From Bacteroidetes bacterium GWF2_33_38 (lineage in GTDB: Bacteria; Bacteroidota; Bacteroidia; Bacteroidales; GWF2-33-38): 64,000 bases of DNA. The notes below the pieces were generated by a model. It saw nothing but the letters and a program-made list of their open reading frames with translations, did not search any database and had not been told where the DNA came from. Both the position numbers and the translations under genes were made by a program. The stretch lies in NCBI GenBank assembly GCA_001769505.1, contig MEOF01000062.1, positions 1 to 64,000 of the forward strand, given 5' to 3'. Shown in pieces: positions 16,981 to 25,011 of the stretch; position 1 is the first letter of the stretch; every line of letters begins with the position of its first letter.

Positions 16981-18160
16981 TTTATTTAAATGGCAAACAG
17001 ATAGAAGTAAATATCCATCAATGAATGACGATGGAAGTTTAGATGTTGATTTATCATCACATAAATATACAAAATTATGGGTTGGTCCAAACCATCCGGG
17101 AATTACAGGAAGTATGGCGGTTGAAATTACAATAAATGGCGATGAAATTGTTCAAGCAAAAACTCACGTTGGATATTTACACAGAGGTTTTGAAAAATTA
17201 ATCGAACGCCGTTTATTCATTCAAGGATTTCCAACTTGTATCAGAATGTGCGTTGCCGAACCCGATTTTAACGAATATCTTTTATCAAAATCAATAGAAA
17301 ATTTAGCCAAAATTGAAATTCCCGAAATGGCCGAATGGTTACGAACCTTGGTTCTAGAAATGGCTCGTTTGCAAAGTTTATTAAGAACGGTGCCGGGTCA
17401 AGCGGGAACCTTTTCGTTAGGTTTAGGAGTTCAATGGGGAATGTATTTACGAGATTTAATTTTAGACAGATTTGAAGAATTAACAGGCGGACGAATTTAT
17501 CACATGTATATTTTACCCGGCGGAGTTCGTGGTTTATTGCCCGATGGTTTTAAACAACGAATGGAAGAAAATTTAAAATTGATTGACGAATTTATTATAA
17601 ACATCAAAAAATTAATGTTCAACAATGCTGTTTTCAAAAAAAGAGCAATTGGAGTTGGTGTAATTAAAAAAGAATGGGTCGATAAATTTGGAATTGTTGG
17701 ACCAAATGCACGAGCCGTTGGAATTAACCGCGATGTGCGTAAAGATTATCCATATTTAAAATATTCGGAATTAGATTTTGAACCACCAACAGCAAAAGAA
17801 GGCGATATTTATGCACGAAGCACAGTTCGATATCAAGAATTAATTCAAACCGTTGATTTAATACGTCAAATTATGGCAAAAATGCCCGAAAAAGGCGATA
17901 TTAAAGCACAAACACCAAATGTTTTACATTGGCGAATTCCAAAAGGAGAAAGCTATGTTCGCTCCGAAAGTTCACGTGGCGAATACGGAATGTATTATGT
18001 TACCGACGGTAGCGACAAACCACGAAGAATTAATTTAAGAGGACCAAGTTATAATCACGCAATGACATTATTAGAACACATGCTAATAAATGCAAATGTT
18101 TCTGATGTTCACGCAATTATGGTTTCGTTACAAACTTGTCCACCGGAAATTGAAAGATAA
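16973..18160 (+). CDS. NuoD/MbxL-like catalytic subunit lacking the NiFe CxxC motifs
   Basis: This 395-residue protein belongs to the NiFe-hydrogenase large subunit/NuoD family. The segment HVGYLHRGFEKLIERRLFIQ aligns without gaps to both branches. Where hydrogenases have RxCGxC it reads RMCVAE, so C93 is kept and E96 replaces the second cysteine. The C-terminal DPCxxCTxR motif reads QTCPPEIER, keeping C389 with E392 in place of the other. A NiFe site with four cysteine ligands is therefore impossible, excluding H2 chemistry of the usual kind. NuoD proper has lost all four. The half-retained pattern resembles the Mbx/MBS branch. The acceptor is unknown; sulfane sulfur or a flavin-linked partner are options. 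Confidence 0.9.
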   Translation: MSSLFKWQTDRSKYPSMNDDGSLDVDLSSHKYTKLWVGPNHPGITGSMAVEITINGDEIVQAKTHVGYLHRGFEKLIERRLFIQGFPTCIRMCVAEPDFNEYLLSKSIENLAKIEIPEMAEWLRTLVLEMARLQSLLRTVPGQAGTFSLGLGVQWGMYLRDLILDRFEELTGGRIYHMYILPGGVRGLLPDGFKQRMEENLKLIDEFIINIKKLMFNNAVFKKRAIGVGVIKKEWVDKFGIVGPNARAVGINRDVRKDYPYLKYSELDFEPPTAKEGDIYARSTVRYQELIQTVDLIRQIMAKMPEKGDIKAQTPNVLHWRIPKGESYVRSESSRGEYGMYYVTDGSDKPRRINLRGPSYNHAMTLLEHMLINANVSDVHAIMVSLQTCPPEIER

Positions 18161-18199
18161 TTTGATAATTTGGTAATGTGTTAATTTGAAAATGAAATT

Positions 18200-18405
18200 A
18201 TTGAAATAAAATTGGCTGTCATTTCGAAATGAGCGGTAGCGATTGAGAAATCTATAAAAATTAAAGAATTGAGATTTCTCCCTGCGGTCGAAATGACATA
18301 AATGGAAGTTCGAAATGACAATTTGAGTTGGGCTGTCATTTCGAGGGAAGTGCAACGACGAGAAATCTCAAAAATAGATTTCTCATAGGAAATTCGAAAT
18401 GACAA
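18200..18405. repeat. Cluster of TGTCATTTCGA-type intergenic elements
   Basis: Two rightward copies of TGTCATTTCGA (near 18217 and 18331) are each followed by an inverted ATTTCTC/GAAATGACA half. This forms imperfect hairpins within the 304-nt gap between the NuoD-like and ferredoxin-fusion genes. Such elements are familiar from many Bacteroidota genomes. The two ORFs called here on the minus strand (18128-18355, 18181-18405) are repeat translations, not genes. Confidence 0.75.
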
Positions 18406-18464
18406 AAAATAAAATTAAAAATTTCTTGTAAGAAAATAGGAATAAACAAATCACCATCAAAAAT

Positions 18465-20264
18465 ATGAGTTTAAAAGATATAATAAGTCCATTTACGGCA
18501 TGGGGAAACATTGTGAAAGAACCTGTTACAATTAAAAACCCAATTGGACGACAAGCAGCTCCTCGTTATAGAGGATTTCATAAAAACGATTTAGACAAAT
18601 GTATTGGTTGTGGAACTTGTGAAACCATTTGCGAAAACGAAGCCATTGATTTAGTTCCCGTTGAAGGAATAAAAACAAAAGATGGCGATAGCGGACTTCG
18701 CCCAATGCTCGATTATGGACGCTGTTGTTGGTGTGCTTTGTGTGTTGATGTTTGCACAACAAATTCATTAAGTTTATCTGACGCATACACTTGGGTTGTA
18801 ACCGATCCCGAAGAATATAGATTTATTCCCGGAGTTGATAAAAAAGATTGGGATAATTCAGAAAATGGATGGAAAAAACCTGAACCAAATTACGAATTTT
18901 ATAATATCAACCGAGTAAAAATGCCCGAACTTCACGCCAATGAACGAGCATCATCATTTATTGAATTTGTTACAGGATATTCAAAACAACAAGCAGAATT
19001 AGAAGCCGACCGTTGTGTTGAATGTGGAATTTGCACATCGGCTTGTCCCGCTCACATGGGAATTCCCGAATATATAAAAGCAATTCGTAACAACAATTTA
19101 GAAGAAGGTTTACGAATTTTATACGAAACAAATCCATTACCCGAAATATGCGGAAGAATTTGTACACATAAATGCGAAAGCGTTTGTAGTATTGGGCACA
19201 AAGGCGAAGCATTATCAATTCGTTGGTTGAAACGCTACATTGCCGATCAAAATCCATCAGAAAAATACAAAAAAATCCTAAACACCGACAACCTAAAACA
19301 AAACGGAAAAAAAGTTGCAATAATTGGATCCGGACCATCGGGTTTATCTGCCGCACATTATTTATCGTTGATGGGATATAAATGCACAATTTTCGAAAAA
19401 TTGCCAAAAGCCGGAGGAATGATGCGTTATGGAATTCCCGAATATCGTTTACCTTACGATCAAATTGATAAAGATATTGAATATATTTTAAGCCTTGGAG
19501 TTGAAATAAAATACAATGTAAATGTTGGAACAGATATAAAACTCGAAGATTTAAATAAACAATTCGATGCAGTATTTTCAGGAACCGGTTTGCATCTCGG
19601 ACGAAGCACTCGAATTGCAGGTTCAGACCACAAAAACGTTTATTTTGCAACCGATTTATTGCGTGAAATTTCGTTAGGAAATGAAGTTCCTTTAGCCGAA
19701 AAAATTGTTGTAATTGGTGGCGGAAACGTAGCAATGGACATAACTCGTTCGTTGGCACGATTGCAAAATCAAAAATTCGGAAAAGTTGATATAACAGCAA
19801 CTTGTTTAGAAAGCGAAGAAATTATGCCTGCCGATAGAGAAGAAATTGTTGAAGCACGAGAAGAAAATGCTATTGTTGATGCAGGTTGGGGACCAAAAGA
19901 AATTGAAATAGAAAACGGAAAAATTAAAGGACTTAACGTTGTAAAATGCTTATCGGTTTTTGACGAAAACAAAGCATTTAATCCAAAGTTTGATGAACAA
20001 AATAAGAAATTTTTTGCCGCTGAAATGGTGGTAGAATCTATTGGACAAGGTATGGATTTAAGTTATTTGAGCGAAGAATTTAAACAAAATTTAAAATTTA
20101 ATCAACGTGGACGAATAGAAGTAAACGATTATTTTCAATCGAGTATTGAATGGTTGTTTATTGGAGGCGATATTATTCAAGGTCCTGATGTAATTCACGG
20201 AATTGCAAATGGACACAAAGCAGCAATTGGAATTGATAAATTTTTAATGAACGAATTATGGTAA
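18465..20264 (+). CDS. NuoI-like ferredoxin fused to GltD/NfnB-type NAD(P)H oxidoreductase
   Basis: Residues about 1-110 form a NuoI/MbxN-like two-cluster ferredoxin: C46, C49, C52, C56 and C87, C90, C93, C97. A GltD-type Fe-S domain follows with CVECGICTSACPAHMG and further cysteines in ICGRICTHKCESVC. Then come an FAD-binding GSGPSGLSAAHYL motif and an NAD(P)H-binding VIGGGNVAMDITRS motif, ending GGDIIQGPDVIHGIANGHKA. The layout suggests that electrons pass between NAD(P)H, flavin and Fe-S clusters straight into the NuoB/NuoD-like core. In other organisms the ferredoxin subunit and the GltD-like subunit are separate. No glutamate synthase large subunit is nearby. Confidence 0.92.
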   Translation: MSLKDIISPFTAWGNIVKEPVTIKNPIGRQAAPRYRGFHKNDLDKCIGCGTCETICENEAIDLVPVEGIKTKDGDSGLRPMLDYGRCCWCALCVDVCTTNSLSLSDAYTWVVTDPEEYRFIPGVDKKDWDNSENGWKKPEPNYEFYNINRVKMPELHANERASSFIEFVTGYSKQQAELEADRCVECGICTSACPAHMGIPEYIKAIRNNNLEEGLRILYETNPLPEICGRICTHKCESVCSIGHKGEALSIRWLKRYIADQNPSEKYKKILNTDNLKQNGKKVAIIGSGPSGLSAAHYLSLMGYKCTIFEKLPKAGGMMRYGIPEYRLPYDQIDKDIEYILSLGVEIKYNVNVGTDIKLEDLNKQFDAVFSGTGLHLGRSTRIAGSDHKNVYFATDLLREISLGNEVPLAEKIVVIGGGNVAMDITRSLARLQNQKFGKVDITATCLESEEIMPADREEIVEAREENAIVDAGWGPKEIEIENGKIKGLNVVKCLSVFDENKAFNPKFDEQNKKFFAAEMVVESIGQGMDLSYLSEEFKQNLKFNQRGRIEVNDYFQSSIEWLFIGGDIIQGPDVIHGIANGHKAAIGIDKFLMNELW

Positions 20265-21235
20265 ATTTAGCAACAACATATTTAGGTTTAAACCTACGAA
20301 ATCCAATAATTATTGGAAGTTCAGAACTTACAAATTCAGTCGAAAAAATTATTGAATTAGAAAAAAGTGGAGCAGGAGCAATAATTTTAAAATCGTTGTT
20401 CGAAGAGCAAATTTTAATGAATATTGATGCCGAAAGAGTAAATAATATGTATGAAACTTATTCTGATACAGAAAATTATGTTTCGTACTATTTAAAAAAA
20501 CACAATGTTGATAGCTATTTAAATTTAATTAAAAATGCAAAATCGAAAGTTGAAATTCCAATAATTGCAAGCGTAAATTGCATAAGTTCAGAAGATTGGA
20601 CAAGTTTTGCAAAAGACATTGAAACTGCCGGAGCCGATGCTTTAGAATTAAACATTTTTATACTTCCAAGCGATATTAACACAAAAGGAAGCGAAATTGA
20701 AAAAATATATTTAGAAATAATTTTAAAAGTTAGTTTGTTAGTTAAAATTCCTATTTCGGTTAAATTAAGTTCTCAATTTTCGGGATTTGCAAATTTCATG
20801 GTCGATATTTCAAAAATTGGAACAAAAGGAATAACTCTATTTAATAGGTTTTATAGTCCGGATATTGATATCGAAAACGAAAAAATTACATCAACTCATA
20901 TTTATAGCAATGAACTCGAAAATGCAAATGTTTTACGTTGGATTGGAATATTATCGAATAAAATAAATTGCGATTTTTCTGCTTCAACAGGCATTCATAC
21001 CGGAAAAGATGTTGTGAAAAATATTTTAGTTGGAGCTACAACAACTCAAATAGTATCAACTATTTACAAAAATGGAAATCAACAAATTGAAAAAATGCTA
21101 AACGAAATTATTGATTTTATGAACCAAAAAGGATACAAAAACCTTAACGATTTTAGAGGAAAATTAAGCCAAGATAAATCAACAAAATCAATAATTTTTG
21201 AAAGAACTCAATTTATGAAATATTTTAAACAGTAA
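20258..21235 (+). CDS. Dihydroorotate-dehydrogenase-like flavoprotein
   Basis: A 325-residue TIM-barrel protein of the class 1 dihydroorotate dehydrogenase superfamily. It opens with LATTYLGLNLRNPIIIGSSE, and IASVNCISSEDW and SASTGIHTGKDVVKNILVGA are recognisable barrel segments, the last resembling the FMN phosphate site. It overlaps the ferredoxin fusion by 7 nt and is the last cistron before a terminator. That context argues for a redox partner of the membrane complex rather than pyrimidine synthesis, since no pyr genes are near. The true substrate is unknown. Confidence 0.8.
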   Translation: MVNLATTYLGLNLRNPIIIGSSELTNSVEKIIELEKSGAGAIILKSLFEEQILMNIDAERVNNMYETYSDTENYVSYYLKKHNVDSYLNLIKNAKSKVEIPIIASVNCISSEDWTSFAKDIETAGADALELNIFILPSDINTKGSEIEKIYLEIILKVSLLVKIPISVKLSSQFSGFANFMVDISKIGTKGITLFNRFYSPDIDIENEKITSTHIYSNELENANVLRWIGILSNKINCDFSASTGIHTGKDVVKNILVGATTTQIVSTIYKNGNQQIEKMLNEIIDFMNQKGYKNLNDFRGKLSQDKSTKSIIFERTQFMKYFKQ

Positions 21236-21319
21236 GGTTGAGGGAAAGTGAAGAGTAATTTGTAATAAATAGAAAATAGGGAAGAGCGATTAGTAATCGG
21301 GAATTAGTCGATAAAATAA

Positions 21320-21351
21320 AAAAAGTCGGAAGATTTTTCTTCCGACTTTTT
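21320..21351. terminator. Bidirectional terminator of the redox operon
   Basis: AAAAAGTCGGAAG and CTTCCGACTTTTT form a 13-bp stem with a 6-nt loop and T-runs on both strands. It separates the convergent operon and the small minus-strand gene at 21367. Confidence 0.9.
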
Positions 21352-21366
21352 TAGGACTAGTCACAC

Positions 21367-21648
21367 TTATTTATCGTCTTCTAATTCTCCATCGTCGATA
21401 ATTTCGCCCGTAGGCTTCGATTTTTCCTTTTCTTTTTCAGCTTCCGGCTCTTGTTCTAAAGTTACTTCTGCACCAGGGATAGGTTCTCCAGGAGCTGCTT
21501 TTTTGTCACTTGATTCTTTCTTTTCTTTGAGTTCTGTTTTAGCTTTTTTCTCTTTTTTCTTTTGAGGTTCTTGGGCTAATGTTGTGTCTGATAAAGACAT
21601 AAAGAATGCTATGAAAGCAATTCCCAATAGTAGTTTTCGTAGTTTCAT
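21367..21648 (-). CDS. Small secreted Lys/Glu-rich protein
   Basis: A 93-residue protein with a good signal peptide (residues 1-25, ending TLAQ). The remainder is highly charged and low in complexity (KKKEKKAKTELKEKKESSDK), ending in an acidic tail. It is probably disordered in the periplasm. No family is recognised. The signal peptide makes it likely to be a real gene; its role is unknown. Confidence 0.65.
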   Translation of the reverse strand: MKLRKLLLGIAFIAFFMSLSDTTLAQEPQKKKEKKAKTELKEKKESSDKKAAPGEPIPGAEVTLEQEPEAEKEKEKSKPTGEIIDDGELEDDK

Positions 21649-21700
21649 ATCTGTTTTTTTTTAATTTGGTTCGAGAATTATCAAAATATATGCCATTAAT

Positions 21701-22300
21701 TTATTGTTTGATTAATGATTTTAAATAGCTAATCAATTCAGTATTTCCATTATTTTCGGCAAATGTAAGAGCTGTATATCCGTAATTATTTTTTTTCGAC
21801 ATATTCGCTCCTTTTTCAATTATGAGTTTAACAATTTTAAGATTTCCCATTGTAGAAGCATTCATTAGTGCTGTATTTCCGTTGGTATCGGCGAATTCTA
21901 TATTTGCTCCTTTTTCAATTAAAAATTTACACATTTCGTAATTATTTTTACTTATTGCAATAAACAATGGAGTAAACTCATTATCGTCAACTTTATTGAT
22001 ATTTGAACCATTTTCGAGTAAAATATTTACAACATCGATACGATCTTTTCCGGCAGCAACACCTAACGGAGTATTTCCGTTAATTAGTGTATTTATTTCG
22101 GCACCATCTTTTATTAAAGTTTGAATAATTTCAGTATCACCGGTATAAAGAATTTCTGAAATAAGTTTTCGATTTAAACTTTTTATGCGATCTTCTTGAG
22201 TTATTGTTTCTTCTTGTAGTGCAGGCACAACAGATTTTTCACGCACTTTACACGATGAAAATATAAATAAAATAATTATGAAAAATAGAATTTTATTCAT
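21701..22300 (-). CDS. Ankyrin-repeat lipoprotein
   Basis: The track begins at 22363, but ATG 22300 opens directly on a lipoprotein signal (MNKILFFIIILFIFSSC) and is preferred, giving 199 residues. Five or so ankyrin repeats follow, for example NGNTPLGVAAGKDRIDVVNI and NGNTALMNASTMGNLKIVKL. A lipid-anchored ankyrin protein would act in the periplasm by binding a partner. Some periplasmic ankyrin proteins protect against oxidative stress through a catalase partner, but no such partner is near here. Confidence 0.87.
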   Translation of the reverse strand: MNKILFFIIILFIFSSCKVREKSVVPALQEETITQEDRIKSLNRKLISEILYTGDTEIIQTLIKDGAEINTLINGNTPLGVAAGKDRIDVVNILLENGSNINKVDDNEFTPLFIAISKNNYEMCKFLIEKGANIEFADTNGNTALMNASTMGNLKIVKLIIEKGANMSKKNNYGYTALTFAENNGNTELISYLKSLIKQ

Positions 22301-22480
22301 GCCAAGAATATTGATATTGTTACAAATGTATGAATTATTTATGGAATAGAAAATCATAAACAAAAACGATAATCAGTATTTTATAATTTGGCGTGAGTTT
22401 ATTCGGTAAAATCATTAATTTTACAATATTGAATGCCGAAGTTTGGTTTTAGTTTTATAGCATTTCAATTAATCGAAAAA

Positions 22481-23404
22481 ATGGAAAATTACCATTATAA
22501 AATAAATAAAGCACTCTTTGTTGTTAACCCTAAAGCGGGTAAAAAAAAGTCGCTATTGATTGAGACATTCTTATCAAATAATATCAACGGTCGTTTTACT
22601 TACGAAATTTTGTGGTGGAAAAATGCTTCGCAAAATATAGAAGAAGAAATAAACAATTACATAAATAAAGGCTTTGATACAATTGTTGCCGTTGGAGGAG
22701 ACGGTACTATGAATAGAGTGGGAGCTTCGCTAATTGGCAAAAATGTAATATTTGGAATTGTTCCTTTTGGCTCAGGAAACGGATTGGCTCGACATTTAAA
22801 AATTCCTTTAAAAGCCGAAAAGGCTATTGAAAATATAATAAATGGACATTATACGACAATTGATGGGTGTACGATTAATAATATTCCATTTTTTTGTACC
22901 TCAGGAGTTGGCTTTGATGCTCACATTGGGTATTTATTTGCGACTGATAAAAAAAGAGGATTTTGGAGATATGTTAAAATTGTTTTAAGCGAATTGAAAA
23001 ATTACAAATCGCAGTCTTATATCTTGAAAATTGAAAATGAAGAAGCTAAAAACTATACTGCGTTTCTTATTACTTTTGCCAATGCTAACCAATACGGGAA
23101 TAATACATTTATTGCTCCAAAGGCTAACATACAAGATGGTTTGATGGATATTACGATAATAAAAAAGTTTAAGTTTTATCATGTCCCTCAATTGATTTAC
23201 CGAATATTTAATCGAACCATTTATAAGTCATCTGTGGTTGAAACATTTACAGCTAAAAAAGCCATACTCGAACGCAAAAGCAATGCACATGCACACTACG
23301 ACGGCGAACCTGTTTTTATAGAAAACAGAATAGAACTGTCAATTATTCCCAAAGCTCTGAAAATAATTACGCCGATTTCGTTTAATGAATTTTTAGAAAA
23401 ATGA
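22481..23404 (+). CDS. Diacylglycerol kinase-like lipid kinase
   Basis: Member of the DAGK/LCB5/YegS family, which phosphorylates lipid alcohols. The catalytic glycine-rich loop AVGGDGTMNRV is followed by GIVPFGSGNGLARHL, both diagnostic. The N-terminal FVVNPKAGKKKS is the family's first strand and loop. The start at 22481 (MENYHYK) is chosen over 22433 because family members begin just before this strand. Length, 307 residues, is normal. Whether the substrate is diacylglycerol or a sphingoid base, which Bacteroidota can make, cannot be told. Confidence 0.88.
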   Translation: MENYHYKINKALFVVNPKAGKKKSLLIETFLSNNINGRFTYEILWWKNASQNIEEEINNYINKGFDTIVAVGGDGTMNRVGASLIGKNVIFGIVPFGSGNGLARHLKIPLKAEKAIENIINGHYTTIDGCTINNIPFFCTSGVGFDAHIGYLFATDKKRGFWRYVKIVLSELKNYKSQSYILKIENEEAKNYTAFLITFANANQYGNNTFIAPKANIQDGLMDITIIKKFKFYHVPQLIYRIFNRTIYKSSVVETFTAKKAILERKSNAHAHYDGEPVFIENRIELSIIPKALKIITPISFNEFLEK

Positions 23405-23414
23405 TTGGTGAATT

Positions 23415-23550
23415 ATAACGGTTTGGTATTTGAGTAGGCGGCATGCTTACCCATGTCAGCCGGTGAAAGTATGTTGTGGATGTGCCCCATGTCTGTTGTC
23501 TTGCCCGTCCTACCGCCGCTTAAGCAAATACAGTATTAGCGGTATGTGCA
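23415..23550. other. GC-richer imperfect hairpin after the lipid kinase gene
   Basis: Starting 11 nt after the stop codon, this segment contains TATTTG/CAAATA and GGCGG/CCGCC pairs that would fold a long imperfect hairpin. Its composition stands out from the AT-rich surroundings. No ORF is convincing. It could be an attC-like or other dispersed element, but consensus ends were not found. Confidence 0.35.
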
Positions 23551-23570
23551 ATTTTATTATTGTTTAGTAA

Positions 23571-23957
23571 TTACTTTTCTTTAATATAACATTCGTCCGG
23601 TTTATCGGTTTTTTTCCTACACAACATATTATTAATTAGTAAAAACTTTTCCATGTCTATTTCTTTTATTTTGAATGGATGTTTTATTGTCCTAGATTTA
23701 CAAATACCGCTTGTACGACGATAGCTCTTATAATTTAGCGTCAATGTGTCGCAATTATATGTCCATTTTCCATAGTAAATTTTGCCATTCCCACTTTCCC
23801 AGTTATTTCTAACAAAAACAAAGGTATAATTTCTTTTCAAAATTAAATTGTTTCTTAACATTGTATAGGGTCCAATATATATTCCTTCAATCTCTTTCTG
23901 ACCAAATATTGCTGTTGAAATAAGAAGTAGTATGGATATAATTGAAAGTCGTCTCAT
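23571..23957 (-). CDS. Secreted protein of unknown function
   Basis: The chosen start at 23957 (MRRLSIISILLLISTAIFGQ) gives a clear signal peptide; the longer track start adds 22 residues before it. The 128-residue product has a short beta-rich body with GIYIGPYTMLRNNLILKRNY and WTYNCDTLTLNY. This is reminiscent of small lipocalin-like or copy-number proteins that describe a growing stain of beta-strands, but no family is identified. It contains four cysteines, which could form disulfides in the periplasm. Confidence 0.6.
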   Translation of the reverse strand: MRRLSIISILLLISTAIFGQKEIEGIYIGPYTMLRNNLILKRNYTFVFVRNNWESGNGKIYYGKWTYNCDTLTLNYKSYRRTSGICKSRTIKHPFKIKEIDMEKFLLINNMLCRKKTDKPDECYIKEK

Positions 23958-24163
23958 GTTTTTTTTTGCATTACCGCTAACTTGTTTATATGTAGACCTT
24001 TTGGTAAATATTATTTTTCTCAAATATATTTATTTTATTCTTACAAAACATCAAATGGCAATTTAATATTTCGGTAAATTTGAACAGAATCGACTCACAA
24101 ATTCTTTTCTTTAGAAAAGCTATTAAGATTGAGTATATCATTTTTCATATTACATTTGTGCCT

Positions 24164-24895
24164 ATGCAAAGTTCTCAAAAATATATAGAAAAAATAAAAA
24201 AGAAAGTTGCCAGAACGATTGTAAAGCAAAATCTTATTCAAGAAAACGATCGTATTTTGGTTGGTGTATCTGGTGGAAAAGATTCGATGGTATTACTCGA
24301 TATTTTGGCAAAAATTCAGAAGTATTCGCCTGTAAAGTTTGAAATAATTCCACTTCATATCGAATTGCAGGGATTATACGAAATTGATAAAGAATATTTG
24401 AATAAATTTTGCGAACAACACAAAATAGAAATGGTTTATAAAACCATCGAAATTGACTTTCCGGCTTGGAACAAAACTCCCTGTTTTGTTTGTTCTTCTA
24501 CAAGGCGTAAAGCACTTTTCAGCTCTGTGAGTGAACACAGATGCAACAAACTTGCTCTTGGTCATCATATGGACGATGCCATCGAAACAGTTTTGATGAA
24601 TATGGTTTATCATGGGTCAATTAGCTCGTTGCCCTTTTCATTATCAATGTTTGCTGGCGAAATGCAATTAATTCGACCATTGTTGGAAATGAATAAAGCA
24701 CAAATCGAACAATATGCTGAAATTATGGAATTTCCAACTGAGAAAAAGCTTTGTCAACATAGTAAGGAAACAAGTCGTTCAGAATTCTCACAGATTATTT
24801 CTGAATTTGAAAAGTTGAATAAAAATGCACGTAAAAATATATTTCGTTCTACATCAAAATTATTTCCGGAGTATTTTCCCAATATTATAAAATAG
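24164..24895 (+). CDS. PP-loop ATPase of the TtcA/TilS-like family
   Basis: The N-type ATP pyrophosphatase loop VSGGKDSMVLL is clear, followed by the TtcA-type cysteine pair CFVC and the conserved ALGHHMDDAIETVLMNM. TtcA thiolates cytidine 32 of tRNA using a 4Fe-4S cluster. The start at ATG 24164 (MQSSQKYIEK) is chosen because the 28 codons before it have no family similarity. At 243 residues it is shorter than E. coli TtcA (311), as in several related Bacteroidota proteins. Another tRNA thiolase of the same superfamily is possible. Confidence 0.82.
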   Translation: MQSSQKYIEKIKKKVARTIVKQNLIQENDRILVGVSGGKDSMVLLDILAKIQKYSPVKFEIIPLHIELQGLYEIDKEYLNKFCEQHKIEMVYKTIEIDFPAWNKTPCFVCSSTRRKALFSSVSEHRCNKLALGHHMDDAIETVLMNMVYHGSISSLPFSLSMFAGEMQLIRPLLEMNKAQIEQYAEIMEFPTEKKLCQHSKETSRSEFSQIISEFEKLNKNARKNIFRSTSKLFPEYFPNIIK

Positions 24896-25011
24896 ATTGA
24901 AATCCAGTGTTTTAATTAAACTTATCAACTATTGTATTTGTTGATTCTTAATTTCTTTTTTTTTATTAAAAATATCTTTAAACTATTTTCGCTTCAAATA
25001 AAAATCTAGTA

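Noticed and set aside
16973-18160. NiFe hydrogenase large subunit
   Set aside because: Only one cysteine of each CxxC motif is present, so a NiFe centre cannot be held normally.
18128-18405. Two minus ORFs between the NuoD-like and ferredoxin-fusion genes
   Set aside because: They translate the TGTCATTTCGA repeat elements and have no gene-like features.
18970-19800. 276-residue minus ORF
   Set aside because: Antisense shadow of the ferredoxin-GltD fusion, whose motifs are clear.
8941-20264. Standard respiratory complex I
   Set aside because: No NuoE/F/G, NuoA or NuoJ-type set is present. The operon has Mrp-type small subunits, a three-cysteine NuoB-like protein and a GltD fusion.
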